This document shows positions 32,837-44,478 of a stretch of 64,000 nucleotides of DNA, piece by piece. Origin of the DNA: Phanerodontia chrysosporium. Lineage: Eukaryota; Basidiomycota; Agaricomycetes; Polyporales; Phanerochaetaceae. Within the stretch, counting starts at the first letter, position 1; each line of letters opens with the position of its first letter. The position numbers and the translations under genes were made by a program. Where the stretch lies: the NCBI GenBank assembly GCA_001910725.1, contig MJGA01000004.1, positions 248,001 through 312,000 of the forward strand, read 5' to 3'. Under the pieces are notes generated by a model. The model did no database searches, was not told where the DNA came from, and saw only the letters and a program-made list of their open reading frames with translations.

Positions 32837-34516
32837 TTATTGTTCCATAGTCTCGTTGCCCTCCTCCTCGTCATCTCCACCCTGAGTCGCAGCGAGGCGG
32901 TCGCCGAGGGTCTTTATGAAGACATTCATCTGGTCGCGTGCGAACATGAAGCTGTCGCCGAAGTAGTCGAGCCGCGCGCGGAACTCGGGGCTCTCCATCT
33001 CGAGGTTCAGCGGCCAGTAATGACACTTGCGCTCGAGCTCGTCGCGCGACGTCGGCTGCGTGCGGTCCTCGAGAGAGGTCGCAGTCCGGGGCATCCACGT
33101 TGTGCGGAGGTTGAACTGCAATGCTGTGACTGGTCGTCAGCCAGCCTTGACCTAGTAACACTGAGGAGAGGTACTAACTTGGATTTCCGCCACCCGTACC
33201 ATCGTTTGGCGTATATGGGTCAATGTACGTGTATGTACAATTAAAGATATAGTCCTTCAGGTCCGGCCATGCTGGGTACGGTGATGGCGCGGTGGTGACC
33301 TTCGTGATGAGTAGGTTTGTGCAGTCCTCATACAGTTTGACAACCTCAGCGTGCAGCGGGTCGGGGGAAGATGATGTATGCCCTGCTCGAGGACCACCGT
33401 TCATCTTCGAGGCCGGTGGGTTCTTGGCCTGATACTCCTTGTGCATCTTGATCTCATATTCGAGCTGCTGTTCCAGTTCACGGTCTGCGAGAACAATTAG
33501 TACGCATCGAAGGTAGTTCTGGAGCAACTTACATCTTCCTTCGAGTTGGGCTTTCTGCAGGTCCTTCTCCTTGATTATGTTCTCAAGCTGCTTATTCTTC
33601 GCTTCAAGATGCTTCTTCTCCTCGTTGACAGCCTCACGAGTGAGGAACTGGATGGCAGGGTTCGATTTTGAGACGGCCCCGTATCGCGCCAACGCTGCAG
33701 TTTGTTCCTGTATGAGCTGCTCCTGGGCTTCATGCGATCAATAAGGCAGCCGCATACATCCAGATAGAGCAGCCATACCTCGTATTGTAGCTTCATATTG
33801 CTCTCTGCATTCCTGAAGCAGTTGCTCGGGTTCTGTCTCTCGTATTTGCAAAGCTTCCTGTACTTGCTTCGCGAGTTTGTCTCGATGTGCAGTAACCTGA
33901 CCATCCCCAGTCAATTGTGAGAGCTGCTGCAATGATTACAAAGGCGCACCTCTTCCAACTGTTTACGCAATCGCATGTTCTCCCTTTCCAACACATCACT
34001 TTCTGCATTCTCGCGTGGGGGACGCGTCTGAGGCTTGTTGGGTGGCTTAGCAGTCGGGCGTGGTTTCGGTCGTGATCCTGCCTTCTGCTGCTGAGCGTCC
34101 CCGGCCTGTTCGCTGTCCACCTCCATCGGATCTCCTGCGTCATGCTGCACCGAGTCATCTTTCGCCTTGCCCTTCCCCTTGTTCGCGTTAGCTACCTTGG
34201 CATTCGCGGGTGGAGGTGCGCTCGCAGGAGGCTTGCCCTTGTTCTTTGGCGGTGGCGGGGCGCTGTCGTCGTCAGAGTAGAGAATTATGGCGTCCTCAAC
34301 GGTAGAGTTCTTTGTGGGCTTGGATGATGATGCCTTAGCATTTGCAGGTTTCGAGGATGGCCCTGCTGCAGCACGTCCTGTGGGCTGGACGCGAGCGGGG
34401 GCTTTCTTTGGAGGTGCTGGAGTGGTGGGGTCATATCCTCCTGTACAGCCTCCGTCAGCGACTGTCGGGCTCTGGTAGTGCAACTTACTAAGGTCGTCGT
34501 CCGAGTCTGAGGCCAT
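32837..34516 (-). CDS. Csm1/Pcs1-type monopolin kinetochore protein
   Basis: Csm1/Pcs1 proteins clamp microtubule attachment sites at kinetochores. ATG at 34516 (MASDSDDDL). The N-terminal ~190 residues are Lys/Pro/Ala-rich and disordered. A 48-nt in-frame GTAAGT intron follows codon 8. A long coiled coil runs through LERENMRLRKQLEEV, HRDKLAKQVQEALQIRE, EEKKHLEAKNKQLENIIKEKDL and LEQQLEYEIKMHKEY. The globular C-terminal domain reads LHAEVVKLYEDCTNLLI, DLKDYIFNCTYTYI, LQFNLRTTWMP and CHYWPLNLEMESPEFRARLDYF, as in the Csm1/Pcs1 family. It ends in an acidic tail, stop at 32837. Orientation of coil and head fits the family. No partner (Lrs4/Mde4) is in the window. Confidence 0.78.
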
Positions 34517-34814
34517 TATGGTCGAAGCTGGGGATGAGCGTGCGTTTGGACGCGTGAGGCTCGTGGCGCGTATCCGGCGCTCGCTCACACAGATATTGGT
34601 CCGAAAACATGCTCACCAAATACGGTGAGTCAGGATAAATATGCTACATATTTGTCCAATACTCCCAGATATGGTCCGTGGTTTGCGTAAACATCTCACG
34701 GAACTAGAGACTGCATTTGCTCCCGCATCCGCCATGTGTGCACGTCGTCTCCGAACGCCATGGCTGCGCCAATGATATACCAACGTGGCCTCTTCTTGCT
34801 TCACAACTACGACC
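34517..34814. promoter_or_regulatory. Shared promoter of the Csm1-like and adenosine deaminase genes
   Basis: 298 bp between divergent start codons. No clear core element was recognised. Confidence 0.4.
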
Positions 34815-36935
34815 ATGACCACGGACGAATACCTTGCAAAGCGGCGTGCGCTCATCGCTGCGGATCGCGCAGCCCGCCTCGACTCGGGCGAGACCTGCGT
34901 GTTCGACGCGTCTTGCGATGAAGCCGACGCCTTCGTCCGTCAAGTACGGGAAGCAGAGGCCGTGTCTGTATGGGGACCTGAGTCTACGCACACGCATGGT
35001 GAAGGGGACGCCACGCACCTCTTTCCGGGCATGGCATTCTTGACTGGTGAATATACGGGCAGTAGCAGTCACACGAGCCGACTAGATTGACACCTCTTGC
35101 TTAGCTAGGGACATTATTGTCAAAACGAGATTGTTTGAGATTATGAGCAAAGTGCGTTGGATCGCGTTACTCGAAGATGTCTCTGAACACTTGGTGCAGA
35201 TGCCGAAAGGTGCCCTCTTACACGCTCACCTGGACGCGACGGTGAATACACGAGTGCTACTCGATCTCGCTCTCAAATACCCTGCATACCATGTGAAGAC
35301 GAACGCGTTGCTCGCCTCCGATGATTTGAGCTCCACATTGCCCCACTTCTCTCCTTTGCCACGGTCAAAGTGGACAGAGCACTCCAGTCTAACTGTGGCG
35401 GCATACGAGCCGGGAGCATGGGTCCCTCTCCGTGAAGCGCGAGAGAACTTTGCGTTCGGAGGGCCCGAAGCTTTCGACCAATGGGTCATCGGCTCTATGA
35501 CCATCAGTCCATCCGAAGCTTACAAGACGCACGACACGACAGTCAAAGTCAGCTACAGTTTCCATTTCTCGGTTTGCGTGCACTCATACAGCATACACCT
35601 AGATATGGGACAAGTTCTCGTCGACTTTCCTCGTTTCAGGTGTAAGTATAAGCTGTTTGAATAAATGGAGCGCTCCTTATCCTCACAATCCAGGGTCTCA
35701 TCCACTACCTCCCTCTCTGGAAAGAGTATGTCCGCGAATTCCTGCTCGCTTGTATAGCAGACGGTATTTCCTACGCCGAAGTGCGCGTCAACTTCTTGCA
35801 CCGGTGCGCCCTCGCGTTCCTCCCGCCGTCATGCACATGTGCTAACGGGTGCGCCACCGCAGGTTCATGTTCAACGAGGCCGGCGAGGAGGTCGTATCGC
35901 ACCGCGAATGGCTTGCGGTGTTCGACCATGTCGTGCACAGCGTGCAGGACGAGCTAGCGGCGCAAGGCCGCGCGGACGAGTTTGTCGGGTGCAAGATCAT
36001 CTACAGCACGCTGCGCTTCATTCCGCCCGCCGAGCTCGAATGGTACCTCGAGGACTGCCTCGCGCTCAAGCAGGAGTTCCCGCACATCATCGCAGGTGTG
36101 CCTCGCTGCCCCTGCGCACCTCGTTCAATGCTAACGTGTTGTGGCACTTCCAGGATTCGACCTCGTAGGCCACGAGGACCTCCTACACCCGCTGATCGAC
36201 TACCTCGAGCAGCTGCAACGCTTCGTGGCAAGGCAACGCGAGCTGGGCCTGGAGATTCCCTTCATCTTCCACGCGGGCGAGACCCTCGGCGATGGCACGC
36301 CCGCGGACATGAACCTCTACGACGCGCTGTTGCTCGGCACGAAGCGCATCGGACACGGGTAACCCGCGGCTTGTTGTCCAGTGGAGTTCAGAGCTGAAAC
36401 GCCTCGCAGGTTCTCTCTCATCAAGCACCCCGAGCTCATGAGGCTCTGCAGAGAGCGGGGCGTCGCGGTGGAGGTGTGCCCCATCTCGAACGAGATCCTG
36501 GTCAGTGTGCCTCCCCTGTTCACCCGAAAACACGACACTCAATGAAGGACAATGGCAGCGTCTCACGTCGTCGATGCCCGCACACCCGCTCGCGGCGGTC
36601 ATGAACCACGGCGTGCCCGTGACGCTGTGCTCGGACGACCCGTCCGCGTTCGGAAATATGGGCCTCTCGTACGACTTCTTCCAGGTGCTCGTCGCGAGCG
36701 AGCTCAATGGCCTCAAGACCATGGGCTGCCTTGCGCGCGACAGTTTCAAGGTCAGTGTCGTGTCAGCTCTTGTAGACGGATGGTTGATCTAGTCGATCGG
36801 CAGTACGCTTGCTTGACGGGAGAGGAGAAGGCGCAGGCGACTGCGCTATGGGACAAGCGGTGGCGGACGTTCATTGACCGGCTATTAGGCGAGGCGCGCC
36901 GTAAAGAAAACGCGAATGGGAGACTGAAGAACTGA
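34815..36935 (+). CDS. ADGF/ADA2-type adenosine deaminase
   Basis: This enzyme deaminates adenosine to inosine. ATG at 34815 (MTTDEYLAKRRALIAADR). Short introns in consistent phase join MPKGALLHAHLDATV (zinc HxH motif), NFAFGGPEAFDQW, SHGLIHYLP-like GLIHYLPLWKEYVREF, ISYAEVRVNF, GFDLVGHED, IPFIFHAGETLGDGT, GTKRIGHGFSLIKHPEL, VAVEVCPISNEIL and VTLCSDDPSAFG (metal-binding Asp pair), ending YACLTGEEKAQATALWDKRW. The order matches the adenosine deaminase growth-factor subgroup rather than the short classical enzymes. No signal peptide is apparent, so it is probably intracellular, unlike animal ADA2. The last intron needs acceptor CGGCAG rather than the earlier ATCTAG, which would hit a stop. Confidence 0.9.
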
Positions 36936-37064
36936 GTGCACCGCCGCGCTCGTCTCTGAGACTCGATATTCTGCGATGCACGCGCGCAATATCGAGAAGA
37001 CCTGTGGTGAATGCTTGCATCTGGTGCTGTATACCTACACCATGATGTATGTAGATAAAGTAAA

Positions 37065-38117
37065 TCATGCGAACACCTTCGAGACGGCAAGCTCGTCCTC
37101 TGGGCGTTGTCTGCTCTCCTTGCGCCTGCTTTGCTGAATCTCTGCATCCTTCCTGCTGCCATACTTGGCCGCCTTCTCGCGCTTGATCGCTGACCGCACT
37201 GCTGCCGGAGACACAAACTCTGCAAGGGGGTCAGACGCAACATACAACACAAACGAAATCGACGGTACAAACCTGGGTTTGAGTACACGGTCGCACCGCT
37301 GAACGCGCCCTCGAAGATACGGATTGGGGTGAGCACGAAGCGGGGGCCGATCTCGACGAGGCTCATCTGCGGCGGGCCGTTTGGCTGCAGCGGGTCTTTC
37401 TCGACGATCTGGAAGTTGCGGAACCAGATTTTGTTGTCGAGGAGCGAGAAGGTGAGGATGTGGTCGATGAATGGCTTCGCTTTGCGCGCACTTGGCGGCA
37501 CGCCAAATATCTGCTCACAGTTCAGCTCGCGTGCAAGCGGGCAGGTGGGATGGCGACGTACGTGTGTAAAGACCTCCTTCGTGAGCCTGCCCCACTCAGT
37601 CTCGTCGAAGGCGCGGTCGAAGCTTAGCAGGCCCCGGCTACCCTTCAGGCAGTTGCCCGTCATCTTGAGTTCGTCCATGGTATGGATGTTCTGCACATGC
37701 ATCTTGATACTCGGTCCGTTCGGTGTCTTTGCCGCCCACATGTACAGGTCCTCGTGTCTCCGTGCTTCAAAGTAGAGTGCATTGTTGCAGTTGTTAAGGT
37801 CTGCGAGTTCGGGGAGGAGGTGTAGGTGGTTCTTCGAATCCAGCTTCGAGTCTGCGGCGTACTATGAGACCTGCAATGCGTGGAAAACAACAGGCAGACA
37901 CACCCTTCTTAACATGGGGCAGCAATGCCTCAATGTCGTTCATGAGGTGCCGCATGCGGTGGGTGATGCCCCGGGACGACAAGAGCAGCACCCGCTGCTT
38001 GTTCCTCAGCCGCTTCTGCGATGGCTGCTCATCGACGTCCATGGCATCGGCCTTGCGCTTTCCCTTTGCATCGGCTTTGCGAGCATTCTTCTCCTGAGCC
38101 TTGAGCACGGAGGTCAT
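37065..38117 (-). CDS. BRX1: Brx1, Brix-domain 60S ribosome biogenesis factor
   Basis: Brx1 acts in the nucleolus with Ebp2 in early large-subunit rRNA maturation. ATG at 38117 opens a basic nuclear-localisation-like start (KRKADAMDVDEQPSQKR). The Brix domain reads QRVLLLSSRGITHRMRHLMND, DSKLDSKNHLHLLPELADL, NNALYFEARRHEDLYMW, GPSIKMHVQNIHTMDELK, TGNCLKGSRGLLSFD, ARKAKPFIDHILTFSLLDNK, LVEIGPRFVLTPIRIFEG and a C-terminal basic helix ending ELAVSKVFA. Three exons join with short GT-AG introns at about 37850-37905 and 37220-37275. Length and motif set are those of BRX1 rather than the other Brix proteins. Confidence 0.92.
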
Positions 38118-38358
38118 TTTGGTAGAGAGAGTATTGAAGCAGAGCAGAAGAAAGCAATCGAGCGAGCCTAGCGTGACAAGCGTAGCGGACAGACGCCGAC
38201 CACTTTTTGGCTGCGCCACGTGGGAGCGCATCATGATCTGGCGCCTACAAGAGCTGAAGCGACCGCGGCCAACCAGAATTAACGTTGTCCTTCAACGTTC
38301 GTTCAACAATACTCTTTACACTACTCCTTTCGCTCGTGTGCATCTCTCGCCATCGGCC
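38118..38358. promoter_or_regulatory. Shared promoter of BRX1 and the RING gene
   Basis: 241 bp between divergent start codons, with no obvious TATA box. Confidence 0.4.
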
Positions 38359-39433
38359 ATGCTAGGGACGTGTCCAATATGCCTTGAGGCCCTGACTGCC
38401 AAGGTTGAGCCCGCGACGATGCCGTGTGGGCACCTCTACTGCCTCGCCTGCGCATCCTTCTGGTTCCACCAGGGCGACGCGCCCCAGCCCTGTGTCATTT
38501 GCCGCAGGACGTTCCGAGGGGGCGACATCATCAAGCTGTGGCTCACCACTGCAGACAGCAGCCAGCGCAGCCAGGCCCCCGCAGCGCCGGGGAGTACACA
38601 GGCGTCGGGCGCCGCTCAAGAGGCCTTGGACGCGTGCGAGGCGGCAAAGTCGCATGCTGCAGCGGAGGATGGCGACGCAGCGCTGGCCACGGCTTTGTCC
38701 AAGTGAGCCTTGCGGCCTCTGCTACGCAAAGTCCTCTCTGATCGGTTCGCACAGAACCGAGGCCTTCGCGGATGGTGTGGAGGGTCTGGGGCAGCACGAA
38801 GCGGGGGTCATGGTGCATTTCCTCGATTTCTGGCACGCCGCGCCTGTATCTAACAGAGCCACTCCGCAGAATGTTGTCAAGGGCATCCGCACTGCCCTCT
38901 CCGATATCAAATCAGTGCGTAGCTCAATCCAACGCCCCGGGGTCTCAGTCTGACTCCCCCGCCGTAGCTTTTGGAGAAGAAGGCCGCAGCACATGCCTCT
39001 GCGCATACACTTCACCCTCCTGTCGCACACGAGACCGAGATCTCGCGGTTGCGTGCCAAATTCGACCGTGATATCCAGGAACTGTACCGCGAGAGCGTAC
39101 TCGCGGAGGAGGCAGACATGCGTGCACAGGACGAGTGCAAGGCCCGCGAGGAGGATCTCAGACAGCGGCTCTACGAGGTGCGGCGCCGGCTAGAGAATAA
39201 CCGGCACAGTCTGCACGAGAAGGATGCGCAGATCGCGAGCTTGACAGAAGAGCTGGCGAGGACACGCAAGAGCGAAGTAAGGTATAAGAAGAAGGTGCGT
39301 CAGCATCCTTTACATCAGCGAACGTATATTGATTGTGGTGAAGTATTATGCTCTCAAGCAGGATGTCCTGGCTTCCAGACAGGGTTCGAGACGAAGTCCG
39401 ACTGCTGAGGACGACTCATTAGTTATCATATGA
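38359..39433 (+). CDS. RING-finger protein with C-terminal coiled coil
   Basis: ATG at 38359 starts directly with a C3HC4 RING: CPICLEAL, then MPCGHLYCLACASFW and QPCVICRRTF. RING domains usually recruit E2 enzymes for ubiquitin transfer. A small conserved-looking helix region follows (VMVHFLDFWHAA, NVVKGIRTALSDIKS), then a long charged coiled coil (HETEISRLRAKFDRDIQELY, REEDLRQRLYEVRRRLENN, IASLTEELARTRKSE). Introns: after ALSK (GTGAGC), after DIKS (GTGCGT) and after RYKKK (GTGCGT). The final exon ends EDDSLVII with TGA at 39431..39433. I do not recognise an orthologue with a known substrate. Confidence 0.75.
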
Positions 39434-39699
39434 GCCGCTCTCTATACTGATGCCCGTTGGACTCCTCTGAGAGCACACATCCTTAACTATTGGTTCTTCA
39501 ACCAGACCAAGTATCATGCATGCAAGGTGTCCGGTGTATAACACTAGTGCATTTGGCAGAGTACAATAAATAACAGGTCGTCTGGGACGACAGGACAGCG
39601 CATTACCAAGGAAACTAGCACGGTCAGGCAGGGAAAGCTACGCATCAAAAAGTACAAGAACAGGAAAAGCACCTGGCATACAAATCCTACGACAGAGGC

Positions 39700-41127
39700 T
39701 CAGTGTCCCGAAGACCGCAGTTGCTTCTGCTTCTCCTGCTCCAGACGCTATGCATTGCAACGAGAACCGTGAGCAACCGAACACAGGCATGAGAGCACGG
39801 AACGTACGTTGTAGAGCAGCTGCACCGCCATCTGGATGTTGGCCGGCTGTCCAGTTATGACGACTAATCGCTCGCCCTCGTGCGCCGCAGGCGCAGGCTG
39901 CCCGTTCATACCTACGCCGACCGCGCCCGGCTCCATGATCTTGATCTGGCTCGCGCTGATATGGCGAATCTCGTTGATCTTCGCGCCGCCCTTGCCGATG
40001 ATGCACCCGACGAGGTCGTTCGGGATGTAGATCTGCTGTGTCTGCAGCTGCGCCGTCGCCGCCGCTGCGGCTGCGGCAGGTGCGTGGCTCGGGGCGCCGC
40101 CGTGGTACGGCGCGGAGGTGTAGCCGGGCACGTACGACGAGCCCTGGTATGGCGCGCGGCTGCGGGGCATGCTTGAGGGCCGGTATGACGAGTTCTGGTA
40201 GGACGGCATCCGCTCGTTCGCCTCGATGAGGATATTGCCGATGTAGTACGTCGCAATATGGATTGCATCAGCCACGCCAGAGACGCTGAGAACACGCTGC
40301 GGAGGAATGCTATGAGAGGTCATAAGATATGGAGCCTAGACGCAGGGACTCACCTCAGTGGAACCAGGGAGCATGCCTTCACTAGCATTCAGGCGCGCGC
40401 CGCTGGCGTCTTGGATCTCCTTAATCTTGGTACCTCCCTTGCCAATAACCGAGCCCATGCGCGAGTTGGGGATCATGAACTTGATAGTGACCGCCCTGCT
40501 GCCGGGGACAGACGGCTTGTCAAACGGCTCGTCGTTTATCCGACGCACGATGAGACCAAATGCCTATAAACTACATGAGCCACGCTCCGGACGGCGGGAC
40601 GGCGGGCTGCGCACCTTCGAGACGGCGTCCAGCGGCCCGCTGACGTTCAGGATGCGCTCGGGGTTGCCTGGGATGCTCTCGGAGACCATCACGCGCGCGC
40701 CGCTCTTCTCGCGGATCTCGTTGACGTGCGACCCGCCCTTGCCGATGATGATGGAGGCGTCCTGGGTGACGATCAAGCACCGCATGTGGATGTTCGCGGC
40801 CTGCGGCGCCGCGCTCGACTGCGACGCGCTCGGGGCACCCGAGGTCGTCGCGGCGGACTCTGCGCTGGGCTCCGTGCCCGACGGGCCGTCCCTGCCTGCG
40901 GCCGCGGGGGCCTTGTCGGCCGAGGGCGACGGCGTCGACGCGGCGGTGTCGTCTAGGGCTGGCGGGGCATCCATGCGGTCGGTGCGTGCTGAAGCAGAGG
41001 CAGAGCTCCCAGAGTTTCTCGTCCGCGAGTCATCCGACGTAGCGCCTGTATTGGCTCGTTTATGCTTGGGTAGGTCAGCGTCTGAGGGGGAGCGAGACCG
41101 CTTGCGGGTGGTATCGGCTTCTGGCAT
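39700..41127 (-). CDS. RNA-binding protein with three KH domains (PCBP/Hek2/Rnc1-like)
   Basis: ATG at 41127 (MPEADTTRKRSRS). After a Ser/Ala-rich N terminus three KH domains follow, each with the GxxG loop: IHMRCLIVTQDASIIIGKGGSHVNEI-type (IIIGKGGSHV), TIKFMIPNSRMGSVIGKGGTKIKEI-type (SVIGKGGTKI) and IYIPNDLVGCIIGKGG. The third is preceded by a Tyr/Pro/Ser-rich linker and an Ala run. Exons join through introns after AVSK, after PGSTE and after VQLLYN; the short last exon reads RLEQEKQKQLRSSGH. Proteins of this shape bind C-rich or U-rich RNA and act in mRNA stability, localisation or telomere silencing. Which target applies here cannot be told. Confidence 0.9.
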
Positions 41128-41579
41128 GGTTGTCAATTCAGTCTCTCAGGATTCCAGGGGAGGGAGGCCTGTTAGCAAGGGAGAGGGTTTGGGAGGAGTG
41201 TCGGGGTAGATATAGTTGGGTTCTGGAACGGGGGGGTGTGGATGGTGAGGTGGGGGATGCGAGAGGGAAGGGAGGACGGCGCCGCCATGTCTGCGACTTA
41301 CCTGCTGTATGCTGCCTTTGCCGACGAGTAGAAGGTGATGGACGATGAGCACAGCGTCGTCAAGGATGGCGGAGGCAGAGCAAGTCGTTGTCGACGTTGC
41401 GCGCTCGCGCTCTTGATTCGAGGTCCTCCGCCATCGGCATCCGCCGTCGGCTTACGCCGCAGTCTCGGGACTGGTCTCGGTTCAATCTCAACTGCACTAA
41501 CGTATTGCGAAGAATGCTTGTATTCGTACACATTTATGAATGATGTAGATTACGGTACAGAATATTTACTCGTCTCTTT
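41128..41579. other. Intergenic, KH gene 5' flank and arrestin-like gene 3' end
   Basis: 452 bp with G-rich then mixed composition. No coding signal; presumably the KH-gene leader and promoter. Confidence 0.35.
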
Positions 41580-43211
41580 CTACTGGAGTAAAGGCTCCTC
41601 AGCGCGAGGGGTGTAGAGCGGCAGAGGAATCGAATAGTCAATCTTGCGGTCGCCGTTCGCGTAGTACAACTGCGAATACGCAGGCAGTGCAGGCGCGTAG
41701 GGTGCACTCTGCGGCGGGAGGTCCACGAGAGTCTCGTCCGAGCTCGTGCTGTGCGAGCGGACATGGCCGACAACGGTAGGTGTAGTGGACCGCGGGGCAT
41801 GCCTCGGGGCCGGCGGCACCCTTACGAAGCGCAGGGGCACATGGAACCGCAATCGCTCCGCGACGCGCTCGCCCCCGGCGACGTCGTACGAGCAGTTCAG
41901 GGTCACGTACATCCGGTGCGTGACCGTGAGCAGCGGCGAGAGGCTCGACGTCCGCGGTGTCTTGCTCAGCTGCCAGTTCTCGGGGCATTCGCTCGGCACG
42001 GTCGAGATGTAGACGTCCGTCGCGAGCGAGAACCACGCGCTGTCGAGCGCCATGTCTGAGTCCTGACTGAAGATGTAGCCGTCCCCGGCTATGCGGTAAT
42101 GGCCGAGGACCCCGGAGGGAGGAGCGAGAAGGTCTTCTGCAGGACGTTGTTCTGCGCCTGCGCGAGACCCATGTCGTATACGCAATGCATCGGGTGCGGC
42201 TTGAGCAAGGGCTTCTGTGGTGGTTGCTCTTCGGCTGCGGGGACCGGGAACTGCGCAGTGTATGCGGCCAGTGGACGGGTCCTGTGTCCGAGTATCGAAT
42301 CAGAACAGTTCTAACGGCATTATGACGGCTCTACATACCGATACCGCTCGCTCTGCTCCACCTCTATCCAGAAGTCGGTGACGCGCAGACGGTTGCACTC
42401 GGATTGTGGCAGGCCGTTCGTCCGGAGCCGTACGGCGAAGGGGATCTTCTCATCTTCCACGCTGACGCATTCTGGGACGGCCATCTGGACGCGAATTTTG
42501 GAGAGCACATCGCGAGGGAAGGTGCTCTCGGTGTCGAGCTCCTCAGGGCGGGCGGTAACTTCGTAGTTGGAAGTGGGGAAGGGAGTGGTGGAGGTGGATG
42601 CGTAAGAGGATGGCGTCGTGTATCGGATGAGGGCGACGTCAACAGGTGGCGCAGTGAACACTCTTGTCTGCGGCTGGAATGGGAGACAGAGGTTGGAGAA
42701 CCAAGTTCGCGACGGCACCGGGTCCTTGTTTCGGATCGTCGCAGACGCGTGCAGGGCGTAGCTGGTCCCAGCGTCGCGCTCGCCGAAAACCGACGTTTCG
42801 GGGAGCCACCCTGGAATCCGGAGGTTGAAGACAATGTTCCACGCGCACGGCTCCGAAAGGTCCTCCAGCCCCTCGTTCGTGAGGTCAAGTGGCTCGGCCT
42901 CGACGAGGTCTTGCGAGATCGTGCACAGCCTTGTGGCGGTGTAGCCTGTCTCTTCGCTGAGAAACTCGGACTGGCCCTCAAACGTGACGACCAGCGATTC
43001 GAGCGCGAGGTGCGTGGTACGGCTCTTCTCGAAGTACGAGGAAGGTGGCGAAAGGGTGATGCTAACATGACCCGAGACGGAGTACATCGTGCTGCAGCCA
43101 TAGTGAGCATTGCTCGACGCCACGAAAGTGCGTGAGTACCTACCGCTTATCTGGCACGCCATACATGTCGAGTGTGCTCGAGGAGGGGATGATCTGTAGT
43201 GCGATGGCCAT
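41580..43211 (-). CDS. Arrestin-like protein (one apparent frameshift)
   Basis: ATG at 43211 (MAIALQIIPSSSTLDMYGVPDKR). Splicing at a GTAGGT donor joins to TMYSVSGHVSITLSPP, then VVTFEGQSEFLSEETGY, AWNIVFNLRIPGWLPETSVFG, SYALHASATIRNKDP and IRVQMAVPECVSVEDEKIPFAVRL. This is the beta-sandwich pattern of the arrestin N domain. After an intron a second domain follows (MHCVYDMGLAQAQNN, FSLATDVYISTVP, THRMYVTLNCSYDVAGGE), and the tail has a YxPLPLYTP-like stretch. Fungal arrestin-related proteins link membrane cargo to ubiquitin ligases. One base appears missing in the GGGG run near 42111: NVLQKTFSLLPPG continues as VLGHYRIAGDGYIF only with one extra base. No clear PPxY motif was seen. Confidence 0.75.
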
Positions 43212-43835
43212 AGTAGCGAGGGGGACAATGGGGTTCGAGGGAGATGAGGTACGAGACCGACACACGCGGGGTTCACAAAGATATATAAACTGCGCACACG
43301 CGCTGGACGGCTCTCCAGCCCCTTAAGATGCGGACCGGGTGCGAGTGACGGGAGGCTAATGCGTGGTGGGGGCATCAGGCCCAGTGTCCGGCTTTTTGTC
43401 TTGTGTTCATTGTCCTTGCTGATCACCAGTCTGCGAAGCTCTGTGAAATTGCAACCCTGATGTGCCAGGGAACTCACCATGATGAGGCGGCTGATACTCC
43501 GTCATCCGCAGAGGCGTTTCGAACAATAAGGCTGGGTAGGGCGGTTCTCCGTGTGCGCGTCAGGGGGCGATGCACATCACGCTAAGATTCGCATTCACAC
43601 GTCCTCTGGACATGGCTCTTCCCTCTGGAACCGCCGTCGCCTGGTAAGACTATTGTGAAGGCTGGCGACGACGACGTTGTAAGCGAGCAAGTAACAATTG
43701 TGGCGTCTATCAATCCCGACTGATGCGCTCAACTCCGTCCTCACACCGTCACACGCAGCATCCCGCCGGCATCAGGCAGATGCAGATTAATGTACATGTT
43801 ACAGCCACGCCCAAGCAGATCCGTACAGCTCGTCC
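43212..43835. other. Intergenic, 624 bp
   Basis: 5' flank of the arrestin-like gene and 3' flank of the phosphodiesterase gene. No conserved frame recognised. Confidence 0.35.
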
Positions 43836-44478
43836 TCACAGCGGCAGCTTGATGCGATCCTTGATCTCCCAGCCAGGAACCGGCCCATCGCACAGCGCGA
43901 TCCAAATTTCAGCTCCGTCGAATCCGTCCACGATGTCGTTCTCACCTCCCTCGGAGGGCTGTGCAGCGCAATTCAGCGCAACCCTGTCGCCGGCCTGCTC
44001 AATGATCCTGCCATCCCGTCTGAGCTGCTCCGCAACCTTTGTGCGTTCCTCGGGCTCCGAGTCATCGATGTAGAAGAGCGAGACATGGGCTAGAGGGGGC
44101 ACGGCTTGCTCGCCGAGACTCTTCTTCAGGTTCTCCCGAAGCGTGTTGAGCTCCCCCGAGTGGTGGACGGTGACATATACCGACATGAAGTACTTGTTCC
44201 CGACGTCAACGGAGCGAAAGTCGACGGGAACAACGGGCTGGCCCTTCGGGATCGCCGCACGCAGGACATCGAGCGGCGTGGACGACGGCACCGTCGCGAG
44301 AGTGACATGGGGCTCAAATTGCGGAAACGAGGACGGCGACTTGAAGGTGGATGTCTTGGTCTTCATGATCCGGTGAAGCTTTGTGGCGACGTCCCGCGAC
44401 GGTACAAGCCACAAAGAGATACCTACATACACAACTCTATCAATTACACTCAGAGTGAGAGAACTGGGACATACCCAT
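43836..44478 (-). CDS. CPD1: 2',3'-cyclic-nucleotide 3'-phosphodiesterase (2H family, CPD1-like)
   Basis: This enzyme opens cyclic phosphate ends such as ADP-ribose 1'',2''-cyclic phosphate left by tRNA splicing. The body 43836..44422 reads GISLWLVPSRDVATKLHRI and carries the two 2H catalytic motifs HVTLA and HVSLF, spaced about 100 residues apart, plus YFMSVYVTV and a C-terminal IWIALCDGPVPGW. No ATG precedes the conserved start in this exon. A 4-nt exon ATGG at 44475..44478 joined across a 52-nt GTATGT...GTAG intron gives MGISLW and the expected 196 residues. Both halves of that inference are visible in sequence. Confidence 0.85.

Noticed and set aside
38880..38910. Possible extra intron in the RING gene near NRATPQN
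   Set aside because: The candidate (24 nt) is shorter than any credible intron here; the frame reads through without it.
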